Below, piece by piece: positions 1 through 4,743 of a stretch of DNA of 8,927 bases. Made by a program: the position numbers and the translations under genes. Below the pieces are notes generated by a model. That model had not been told where the DNA came from, made no database searches, and was given only the letters and a program-made list of their open reading frames with translations. Origin of the DNA: JBQTHP01 sp052389755 (lineage in GTDB: Bacteria; Pseudomonadota; Gammaproteobacteria; Steroidobacterales; Steroidobacteraceae); NCBI GenBank assembly GCA_052389755.1, contig JBQTHP010000221.1, positions 1-8,927 of the forward strand, given 5' to 3'. Position 1 is the first letter of the stretch. The number at the start of each line of letters is the position of its first letter.

Positions 1-756
1 GGCCAATCCCAACTCCCGGCGCAGCTCGGGCGCCGTCAGCACTCGGGTATAGACCGGCGTGCCCACGTCGAACTCCTTCGCGCGCGCCAGCGGTCCGACG
101 ATCACGGGTTCGAATCCTGCGTCCCTGACCAGCCGCTGCGCGACGGTCAGCGCTTCCGCGTCATCGCCCGCGAGCGGAATTGCGACCCGTTCGCCGTCGC
201 GGTGCGCCTCGCTCGCGAGGTCCCGGTAGTTGATCGCGTTGAAAGCGCGCACGAGGCGCACGCCCGGAAGGAATTCGGCCGACGCCACCCCTGTCCCCTT
301 GCGGCGCGCTTCCTGCGCCATGTCGCCGTCGCGCGCGGGATAGGGATTGCCCGTTTCCAGCACGATCTTTCCGGCAAGCTCGCGGCGCAGATCACGCCCG
401 ATCTGGGGCAAGGCAGCGTACGGAACCGAGATGAGCACCACATCGCCGAACTCGGCGGCCTCGCGCGGCGTGCCGACCCTGGCCTTAGGCCCCAGGGAGC
501 GCGCGAGCTCGCGGAGCTGCTCTGGGTGCCGCGAAGAGAGCACGAGCTCGCGGCCCGCCTTCGCCCAGAGAGTCGCGAGATTTCCGCCGATGCGACCCGT
601 TCCGATCACGTCGATTCTGAGCGGCGTGTTCTCGGCGGCAGAGGCGACGGAGCACGGCAAAGCGCTCGTCGCTGCGGCGAGGATCGCAGCAGCGAGCACC
701 AGAACGCTCGAACGGCGCATCTCGGTAGCGCTGGAAGCCATGTCGGCGATCTTCAT
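1..756 (-). CDS. Exported NAD(P)-binding oxidoreductase, F420-reductase-like (COG2085 type), 3' end outside window
   Basis: The reading frame stays open for 252 codons and runs off the left edge, so the C-terminus is missing. After an N-terminal extension, a Rossmann fold begins with VIGTGRIGG (residues 50-58, GxGxxG), followed by a helix and the segment SSRHPEQL. That segment is typical of NADPH-dependent F420 reductase-like proteins, as are VVLISVPYAALPQI and the ETGNPYP and RAFNAINY stretches. Residues 14-40 (RR, then a long Ala/Leu/Val run ending VASA before AEN) look like a cleavable signal peptide; the twin arginine only partly fits the Tat consensus. I chose the ATG at 756 because AGAGG sits seven bases upstream; an internal ATG (residue 13, MRRSSV) is the alternative. 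The family reduces or oxidises NADP-linked cofactors; the substrate here is unknown. It is transcribed away from the toxin-antitoxin genes. Confidence 0.85.
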   Translation of the reverse strand, partial: MKIADMASSATEMRRSSVLVLAAAILAAATSALPCSVASAAENTPLRIDVIGTGRIGGNLATLWAKAGRELVLSSRHPEQLRELARSLGPKARVGTPREAAEFGDVVLISVPYAALPQIGRDLRRELAGKIVLETGNPYPARDGDMAQEARRKGTGVASAEFLPGVRLVRAFNAINYRDLASEAHRDGERVAIPLAGDDAEALTVAQRLVRDAGFEPVIVGPLARAKEFDVGTPVYTRVLTAPELRRELGLA

Positions 757-948
757 ATGAGCACCTCTTCGAAGCTTGGACAGGATATCGAGGTCGCAAG
801 CGCAGGCGTACCTCTGCCCGCCTGAATGTTCGCTCGCCTCGACGCGTACGCCTCTCCCGAACGGAGTAGCGTGCGCTCATCCGCATTCGGACTACCGATA
901 GCCTGGGCCGGCTCGTCGAGGAACGGGTTGACCGTCCGAGCGAAGCCC
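757..948. other. Non-coding stretch between reductase and toxin-antitoxin operon
   Basis: About 190 bases without a convincing gene on either strand. The only clear signal is the AGAGG ribosome-binding site of the minus-strand reductase at its left end. I saw no strong promoter pair for that gene and no hairpin with a T tract. The toxin-antitoxin promoter starts immediately to the right. Confidence 0.5.
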
Positions 949-977
949 TTGAGATTCGCTCAGTGCCACTTTAGTAT
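949..977 (+). promoter_or_regulatory. Sigma70-like promoter of the antitoxin-toxin operon
   Basis: TTGAGA (949-954) and TAGTAT (972-977) are separated by exactly 17 bases, a good match to the -35 and -10 consensus. The antitoxin ATG begins at 984, only six bases after the -10 box. A start site at the usual distance would fall on or next to the ATG, giving a leaderless or nearly leaderless message. This agrees with the absence of any Shine-Dalgarno sequence before the ATG. Prediction only; no start-site data. Confidence 0.65.
962..970. promoter_or_regulatory. Possible autoregulatory operator (AGTGCCACT palindrome)
   Basis: AGTG-C-CACT is a perfect inverted repeat with a one-base centre, lying inside the spacer between the -35 and -10 boxes. 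Phd/YefM-type antitoxins repress their own promoters by binding short palindromes in this position. The repeat is seen; its role as the operator is inferred. Confidence 0.35.
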
Positions 978-983
978 CACTTC

Positions 984-1241
984 ATGCGCACCGAACTGGT
1001 GACCACTCTTAAGCGTCGTGCTACCGAGCTGCTGGCCGAGCTCGAGGAGGCAGGCAAGCCGATTCTCATCACGCAGCACGGGGTTCCGAGCGCGTACCTG
1101 ATCGATGTCGATAGCTTCGAGAAGCTCCAGCAGCGGATCGCTCTGCTCGAGGGCATCGCGCGCGGAGAGCGCGCCGTCGAGGACAAGCGGGTGATGACCC
1201 ATGCCCGAGCAAAGTCTCGCATGGCTCGATGGCTCAAGTAG
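984..1241 (+). CDS. Type II antitoxin, Phd/YefM family
   Basis: This 85-residue protein carries the family pattern along most of its length: MRTELVTTLKRRATELL, then GKPILITQHGVPSAYLIDV (about residues 27-45), the N-terminal DNA-binding and dimerisation fold of Phd/YefM. The C-terminal part (EGIARGERAVEDKR and the basic ARAKSRMARWLK) matches the tail that wraps and neutralises a ParE/RelE-type toxin. It should bind the toxin and repress the shared promoter, with the complex acting as co-repressor. The ATG at 984 has no Shine-Dalgarno sequence but lies just after a good promoter. The last 13 bases overlap the toxin gene, as is usual for such pairs. Full length for the family. Confidence 0.93.
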   Translation: MRTELVTTLKRRATELLAELEEAGKPILITQHGVPSAYLIDVDSFEKLQQRIALLEGIARGERAVEDKRVMTHARAKSRMARWLK

Positions 1242-1549
1242 TCTGGACCGAGCCCGCCCTGAGCGACCTCGACGCGATAGCTGACTACATTGCGCTGGAG
1301 AACCCGGTCGCAGCGCGCGCGTTGGTTCAGCGTGTCTTCAAACGCGTTGAACAGCTACGCAGCCAACCGGAAAGCGGTCCAAGGCCACCGGAGCTCAAAG
1401 GGCTTCGCTACCGCCAACTCACAGAACCACCGTGCAGGATCTTCTACCGATATGACGGGCGTCGCGTGTTCATTCTCCATGTAATGCGGGGCGAGAGGCA
1501 GCTGCGTACACAGAGGTTGAGGCGGCGTGGCAAGCGACCTCACGAGTGA
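1229..1549 (+). CDS. Type II toxin, ParE/RelE superfamily
   Basis: This 106-residue basic protein has the ParE/RelE layout: VVWTEPALSDLDAIADYIA at the N-terminus, the helix NPVAARALVQRVFKRVEQL, the segment SGPRPPELKGLRYRQL (about residues 49-64), then the strands CRIFYRYDGRRVFILHVMRGER. Members act either on gyrase (ParE) or as ribosome-associated mRNA nucleases (RelE); sequence alone does not decide, though the family resemblance leans to ParE. The ATG lies 13 bases inside the antitoxin frame and has no Shine-Dalgarno sequence of its own, so translation is probably coupled to the antitoxin. The last ~14 residues are an Arg-rich tail (QRLRRRGKRPHE). It appears intact, with the key basic and aromatic positions present. 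Confidence 0.92.
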   Translation: MAQVVWTEPALSDLDAIADYIALENPVAARALVQRVFKRVEQLRSQPESGPRPPELKGLRYRQLTEPPCRIFYRYDGRRVFILHVMRGERQLRTQRLRRRGKRPHE

Positions 1550-1567
1550 CGACTTACTAATGCCGTA

Positions 1568-1595
1568 CGCGGCCCTACAACGGCAATAGGCCGCG
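1568..1595. terminator. Weak hairpin downstream of toxin gene
   Basis: CGCGGCC (1568-1574) pairs with GGCCGCG (1589-1595), giving a 7-bp stem with a 14-base loop 18 bases after the toxin stop codon. There is no T tract on either side, so it would be a poor intrinsic terminator. It could simply be GC-rich coincidence within the relic region. Confidence 0.2.
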
Positions 1596-1663
1596 GCGGC
1601 GAGCGCATGCAGCACTTCCATCTCGCGAGGCGTCAGAGGCTCGAGGAGGTTCCCGCCGTCGCC
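1589..1663 (-). pseudogene. Relic of LuxR-type helix-turn-helix regulator (internal scrap)
   Basis: Read on the minus strand, this stretch gives GDGGNLLEPLTPREMEVL followed by HALAA, which is the linker and first helix of the LuxR/MalT-type DNA-binding domain (consensus LTPREREVLRLLA). The recognition-helix part that should follow (SNKEIAxxL) is absent: after HALAAAA the frame reads a Cys/Arg-rich string with no family resemblance. Nothing of the upstream sensor part is present either, because the AmrS fragment on the opposite strand begins at about 1664. It is therefore a non-functional internal fragment. The amino-acid match is short but specific; confidence is limited by length. Confidence 0.6.
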
Positions 1664-1834
1664 GCGGGCTGTGGCGCGCGCGTGATCGAGCGCGACTGGT
1701 ACGAGCTCGGCACCTGGCAGCTTACGGAATCAGGAAGCTGCAGAAATTGCGGCAAGCAGATCGCCGGCGTGTTCTCGGGGCCGCCCGGCGCCTGGGCCGC
1801 GCGTCGTCTCGGCGTTCGGCTCAAAACGCTTTAA
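1664..1834 (+). pseudogene. C-terminal relic of AmrS-type radical SAM enzyme (AmmeMemoRadiSam system)
   Basis: The plus frame reads GCGARVIERDWYELGTW, then a short linker, CRNCGKQIAGVF, and PGAWAARRLGVRL before TAA at 1832-1834. The first Cys (of the CPGCG motif), the RDWY motif, the second CxxCG pair and the closing GxF/ARR region match the C-terminal Cys-rich tail of AmrS proteins. The AmmeMemoRadiSam enzymes are normally 300 or more residues, with an N-terminal CxxxCxxC iron-sulfur motif. Only about 56 codons survive here; the radical SAM core is absent from this window. The open frame starts upstream at an ATG (1607), but residues before ~1664 belong to unrelated sequence, so I do not regard it as a real gene. 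A small zinc-binding peptide could in principle be made; I consider this unlikely. Confidence 0.7.
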
Positions 1835-1839
1835 GGTCC

Positions 1840-2649
1840 CTACGGTTTCTGGTGCGTGATGATGAGCGCCGGCATCACGAAAGCCACCGTGCCGTCGGCC
1901 TTAGCGAAGGGCCGGAGGGATTCCTCCGCCGCTTCGAGCAGCCGCTCGAACTGCGCATCGTCGAGCAAACCGCCGAGCGTCCAGACGCAAGCTCGTTCGG
2001 TCGAAATGAGCGACTTGATCGATACGAAGCGCACCATGCCGTCGCGACGCTCGACCTTGGCACCGCGGATGCCCGCCTGCGAGCAGATGGACAGCAGCTG
2101 CGTGGGGTCGCCGAGCGTGAACGGAGCGCGAAACGCTTCGGCCACCTGCTCTCCGAACAGGCGGTGGAGCAGTTCGGCGAGAACTGCGTAGCCAGGCGAA
2201 TGATCCAGCGCGTCGCATACCGCGACCGCGAGCCGCCCGCCCGGCCCTAACACGCGCATCATTTCTCGCAACGCCGTCGGCCGGTCCTCGAAGAACATGA
2301 GGCCGAACTGACTGACCACGGCATCGAAGCTCTCCTCGCCGAAGGGCAGGGACTCGCCTCGGCCATTCTTCCACTTGATGAACGAGCTCTTGCGGCGGGC
2401 AACCGCGAGCATGTCGTCGTTCGGATCGAGCCCGACGACCGCGCCTTCGCGTCCGACGCGTTCCGCGGCGGCTCGCGCGAGCACACCGGTGCCGCATGCC
2501 ACGTCGAGCACACGCTGCCGCGGCGCAAGGGCCGCGGCCTCGGCCACGATACGTCCCCATTGTTCGAAGAGCGCCGGGACGAAGAGACGGTCGTAGACTT
2601 CTGCGGGGGTAGATGCGAGTGCGGGTGGGCGTTCGTCGTTCGCGTTCAT
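1840..2649 (-). CDS. Class I SAM-dependent methyltransferase (UbiE/Methyltransf_11-like)
   Basis: This 269-residue protein has the standard class I order: motif I VLDVACGTGVLARAA (47-61) binding SAM, VVGLDPNDDML (71-81) with the acidic residue for the ribose, ESLPFGEESFDAVVSQFGLMFF (motif II, 99-120), and the helix and strand REMMRVLGPGGRLAVAV (128-144). The C-terminal half (to THQKP) is the variable substrate cap and does not reveal the substrate; relatives methylate small molecules, quinones or lipids. I chose the ATG at 2649: the frame stays open 41 codons further, but that stretch is Arg/Ser/His-rich and lacks family character. No Shine-Dalgarno sequence precedes this ATG. It converges on the AmrS relic with five bases between stops and diverges from the VapC relic. 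Confidence 0.88.
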   Translation of the reverse strand: MNANDERPPALASTPAEVYDRLFVPALFEQWGRIVAEAAALAPRQRVLDVACGTGVLARAAAERVGREGAVVGLDPNDDMLAVARRKSSFIKWKNGRGESLPFGEESFDAVVSQFGLMFFEDRPTALREMMRVLGPGGRLAVAVCDALDHSPGYAVLAELLHRLFGEQVAEAFRAPFTLGDPTQLLSICSQAGIRGAKVERRDGMVRFVSIKSLISTERACVWTLGGLLDDAQFERLLEAAEESLRPFAKADGTVAFVMPALIITHQKP

Positions 2650-2655
2650 GAGGGT

Positions 2656-2685
2656 AATATGACCGCGCCGCCGCGCGGAGCACAA
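2656..2685 (-). promoter_or_regulatory. Possible promoter of the methyltransferase gene
   Basis: On the minus strand TTGTGC (2680-2685) and CATATT (2656-2661) are 18 bases apart, and the -10-like box ends six bases before the ATG at 2649. As at the antitoxin gene, this would yield a leaderless message, consistent with the missing Shine-Dalgarno sequence. The match to consensus is only moderate. Confidence 0.3.
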
Positions 2686-2719
2686 GCCTGACCGATGGGC
2701 TCTATGGCACCTGTGGCTG

Positions 2720-2995
2720 TTGTCATTGCCGTTTCGGCTCGTCGGTCGGCTGGTCCAGCTCAAAGACATCACACCAGGACGGGCAGAGCAGGCGCTGGAT
2801 GACTTTGCGGGCTTCGTCCTGCAGCGCTACCCACATCGAGAGCTCTTGCCGCGCATCTGGCAATTGCGCGAATCGTTGACCGCTCACGACGGCGCCTACA
2901 TTGCGCTCGCCGAAGCGCTCGATGCGCCACTGCTTGCGTGCGATGCCAAACTCGCGCGGTCGCACGGACATCGAGCGAAGATCGAGATGGTGTAG
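2720..2995 (+). pseudogene. N-terminally truncated VapC-type PIN-domain toxin
   Basis: The frame encodes about 91 residues matching the C-terminal two thirds of VapC proteins: ITPGRAEQALDDF, YPHRELLPRIWQLRESLTAHDGAY, then ALAEALDAPLLACDAKLA and GHRAKIEMV. Two of the acidic PIN-domain residues are present (Asp in TAHDGAY and Asp in ACDAKLA). The N-terminal strand with the first catalytic Asp (VDAS-type motif) and the conserved Glu of the second helix are missing, so the metal site would be incomplete and RNase activity is not expected. The frame opens at 2663 just after a stop, and its only start is a TTG (2720) with no Shine-Dalgarno. No VapB antitoxin precedes it; the methyltransferase gene occupies that place. 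The faint RLVGRLVQL segment resembles the family's LRRLV helix. Confidence 0.75.
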
Positions 2996-3033
2996 GCGAG
3001 ATGTAGGGTTGTCCGGTTTGATCTGGTGGTCGT

Positions 3034-3780
3034 TTACCGCGACCCCAGTCGCCGGTGCGACCTTCGCCAACCAAGTCGCTGCACGAATGCTTCGAAGAGT
3101 CGCGACGCCTGACGCCGCGACTGCTCGAGATGAGCCGTAGTCTGCTCCTCGACGCGTCGCACATGGTCTGCGCCGCCGAAGGCTTCGAGCTCATGCTGCG
3201 ACTCCGATTGCGCCAGCCAGCGCCGGATCAGCGCTCTGTCGGCTTCGAGGTGGAATTGCAGGCCGTAGGCGAAGTCCTCGTATCGAAACGCCTGGTTCGC
3301 ACAGCTTGCGCTGCTCGCGAGGTGCACGGTCCCGCTTGGCTCGCTGAATGTATAGGCGTGCCACTGAAATACCGGCGTTTCCGCAGTGAGGTGCCGAAAC
3401 AGCGGATCGCTCGAGGCCGCTGGCGAGAAGGTGAGGGGATACCAACCGATCTCGCGCACCGGGTTCGGATGCACTCGAGCGCCAAGCGCAGCGGCGAGCA
3501 ATTGCGCGCCGAGACAGATTCCGAGTGTGGGGACCTCGCGCTCGAGCGCCGCGCGGATGACCTCCAACTCATGATTCAGATGCGGATAGCGATCCGATTC
3601 GTCCACGTTCATCGGACCACCGAGCACGACGAGCCCCGCGTAGCGCCCCATATCCACCTTTGCGTGCGGATCTCGCGCGAAGTTCACGTATCGGATGCGC
3701 AGCCGCGCCGTGCGCAGCAGGGGATCGAGCACGCCGAGTGGCTCGTTGGGCACGTGCTGGAGGACGAGGAGCTTTCTCAC
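3034..3780 (-). CDS. Class I glutamine amidotransferase (GMP synthase-like GATase1 domain)
   Basis: This 248-residue stand-alone GATase1 protein starts MRKLLVLQHVPNEPLGVLD, typical of GuaA-like amidotransferase homologues. LGGPMNVDE (53-61) forms the oxyanion region, GICLGAQLLAAALG (87-100) is the nucleophile elbow with Cys89, and QFHLEAD (175-181) supplies His177 and Glu179, so the Cys-His-Glu triad is complete. The family removes the amide of glutamine or a gamma-glutamyl compound; no synthetase domain or partner gene is nearby, so the acceptor is unknown. I chose the GTG at 3780 because AGGCGGA lies six bases upstream and homologues begin at this residue; an in-frame ATG at 3801 would add seven residues but lacks a Shine-Dalgarno sequence. 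The tail after LFEAFVQRL is short and basic. It diverges from the host-attachment gene. Confidence 0.9.
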   Translation of the reverse strand: MRKLLVLQHVPNEPLGVLDPLLRTARLRIRYVNFARDPHAKVDMGRYAGLVVLGGPMNVDESDRYPHLNHELEVIRAALEREVPTLGICLGAQLLAAALGARVHPNPVREIGWYPLTFSPAASSDPLFRHLTAETPVFQWHAYTFSEPSGTVHLASSASCANQAFRYEDFAYGLQFHLEADRALIRRWLAQSESQHELEAFGGADHVRRVEEQTTAHLEQSRRQASRLFEAFVQRLGWRRSHRRLGSR

Positions 3781-3786
3781 AATCGT

Positions 3787-3793
3787 TCCGCCT
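3787..3793 (-). promoter_or_regulatory. Ribosome-binding site supporting the GTG start of the amidotransferase
   Basis: On the minus strand AGGCGGA stands six bases before the GTG at 3780. It is a one-mismatch Shine-Dalgarno sequence, and the alternative upstream ATG at 3801 has none. Confidence 0.5.
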
Positions 3794-3860
3794 GGGTTCA
3801 TGCCGCGGCCGGCGGACAACCGGGCGATATCGGCGCGCTGTTGCGCTTACGGCGTGACAC

Positions 3861-3872
3861 GAGGGAACCCTC
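3861..3872. promoter_or_regulatory. Inverted repeat GAGGG-AA-CCCTC in divergent intergenic region
   Basis: A perfect 5-bp inverted repeat with a two-base centre lies between the divergent amidotransferase and host-attachment genes (intergenic 3781-3911). It could be an operator for either gene. I found no convincing -35/-10 pair around it, so a role is speculative. Confidence 0.25.
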
Positions 3873-3899
3873 TCCGTCCCTTGCTTGTTTACAGGCGAA

Positions 3900-3904
3900 A
3901 GGAG
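3900..3904 (+). promoter_or_regulatory. Strong Shine-Dalgarno deciding the GTG start at 3912
   Basis: AAAGGAG ends at 3904, seven bases before GTG (3912-3914). It fixes the start of the host-attachment family gene downstream of the in-frame ATG at 3885. Confidence 0.75.
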
Positions 3905-3911
3905 ATCCATC

Positions 3912-4268
3912 GTGGCAGATACGATCATTCCAAAGGGCGCTCTCGTCCTCGTGGGCGATGGGAGACGAGTGCTATTCCTTCGCAACCAAGGCACGGTATT
4001 CGACCCGAAACTGGTCGTGGAGAACCTGCTGGAACAGCAGAATCCGCCTACCCGAGAGCAAGGAAGCGACAAGCCTGGGCGTTACAGCAGGAGCCCGGGC
4101 ACCACGCCGCGAAGTGCCTTCGATCAGACGGACTGGCATCAGCTCGCCGAGGATCGCTTCGCCGTCGAGATTGCGGACGCACTGTATCGCCTGGCTCACG
4201 CCGACCGGTTCCAGAAGCTGGTCGCTATTGCTCCGCCAAAGGTCCTAGGGACCCTGCTCGCGGCCTGA
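3912..4268 (+). CDS. Host-attachment family protein (COG5622-like), C-terminus shortened
   Basis: This 118-residue product resembles the family annotated as 'protein required for attachment to host cells': an N-terminal strand pair ALVLVGDGRRVLFLRNQ, a low-complexity loop with PGRYSRSPG, then the helix DWHQLAEDRFAVEIADALYRL and the strand LVAIAPPKVLGTLLAA. The name comes from an Agrobacterium phenotype; the fold is related to release-factor-1-like (baeRF) domains and the true biochemical role is unclear. The GTG at 3912 is chosen because of a near-ideal AAAGGAG. Family members usually run ~25-35 residues beyond the LGxLRAAL segment. Here a TGA at 4266-4268 interrupts exactly there, yet the frame after it reads ANLSAELQTL before a second stop (4299-4301), resembling the next part of the family. 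The gene may be a recent nonsense or truncated copy; it may also be functional without its tail. Confidence 0.75.
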   Translation: MADTIIPKGALVLVGDGRRVLFLRNQGTVFDPKLVVENLLEQQNPPTREQGSDKPGRYSRSPGTTPRSAFDQTDWHQLAEDRFAVEIADALYRLAHADRFQKLVAIAPPKVLGTLLAA

Positions 4269-4295
4269 GCGAATCTCAGCGCGGAACTTCAGACT

Positions 4296-4658
4296 TTATA
4301 AGTCCACGGAGACCTTGAAGCCACCGAAGATCATGCGCTTGCCGTCGAACGGCATCGCCTTGGGGTCCATCATGCTCGCCAGTCGCCGATCTTTCATGAC
4401 CTTGGCGTTCACGCGGTCGCGGTCCCTGCGGGACTTGTAGACGATCCACGAAAACCACACGACCTCATTGGGCTTGAGCTTCACGCTCTGCGGGAACGAC
4501 GTGTACTTGCCGGGTTTCACATCGTCGGCGACGCATTCCCGGTACTCGAGCGCGCCATGCTCGCGCCAGACCTTCCCGGCCTTGCGCGCCATTCGGCGAT
4601 AGGCGCCGAGGTTCTTCTTGGGAATGGGAAGTACGAATCCATCCACGTAGGTGGCCAT
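4296..4658 (-). CDS. DUF1428 family protein
   Basis: This 120-residue protein begins MATYVDGFVLPIPKKNLGAY and contains ARKAGKVWREHGALEYRECVADD and VVWFSWIVYKSRRDRDRVN, ending in KRMIFGGFKVSVDL. This is the pattern of DUF1428 (COG5507, YbaA-like) proteins, a dimeric alpha/beta-barrel-like fold related to stress-response ABM domains; biochemical function is not established. It is cytoplasmic, with no signal peptide. The ATG at 4658 follows AGGAG with six bases between. Its coding end crosses the position of the second stop of the host-attachment frame on the other strand, so the two genes are packed tail to tail. It lies 85 bases downstream of the sugar dehydrogenase on the same strand and could share its transcript; a weak TAAGAT box in the gap is the only hint of its own promoter. 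Confidence 0.9.
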   Translation of the reverse strand: MATYVDGFVLPIPKKNLGAYRRMARKAGKVWREHGALEYRECVADDVKPGKYTSFPQSVKLKPNEVVWFSWIVYKSRRDRDRVNAKVMKDRRLASMMDPKAMPFDGKRMIFGGFKVSVDL

Positions 4659-4743
4659 TAGCATCTCCTCTTTACCAGCGGCGTGTTCCGGATCTTATGA
4701 CATCTGATCGGCTTCGCGCACCAGCTGAAGGAGACAGGCGTTG

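Noticed and set aside
107..117. GGTTCGAATCC, identical to a tRNA T-loop / B-box core
   Set aside because: It lies inside the intact reductase frame, coding DAGFEP on the other strand, and no acceptor stem, anticodon arm or D-loop is found around it.
202..886. Several long open frames on both strands over the left reductase gene
   Set aside because: They are shadows of the GC-rich reductase gene: Arg/Ala-rich, without family motifs or ribosome-binding sites. The minus frame ending at 756 carries the clear Rossmann motifs.
1355..1621. Open minus-strand frame opposite the toxin gene
   Set aside because: Its first residues are the LuxR relic; the rest is antisense to the toxin and has no recognisable features, so only the relic part is reported.
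1747..2250. Plus-strand open frame overlapping AmrS relic and methyltransferase
   Set aside because: Antisense to the methyltransferase, rich in Arg and Glu, with no domain or ribosome-binding site.
2650..2772. 41-codon upstream extension of the methyltransferase
   Set aside because: Ser/Arg/His-rich, not like the family, and overlaps the VapC relic; the ATG at 2649 gives a normal family N-terminus.
2901..3140. Second plus-strand frame across the VapC relic end and the amidotransferase 3' end
   Set aside because: A frame-shadow without any VapC or other motif; the VapC reading is continuous in its own frame.
3055..4248. 397-codon plus-strand open frame
   Set aside because: Opposite the amidotransferase, which has a complete catalytic triad; this frame has no motif and overlaps the host-attachment gene in a different frame.
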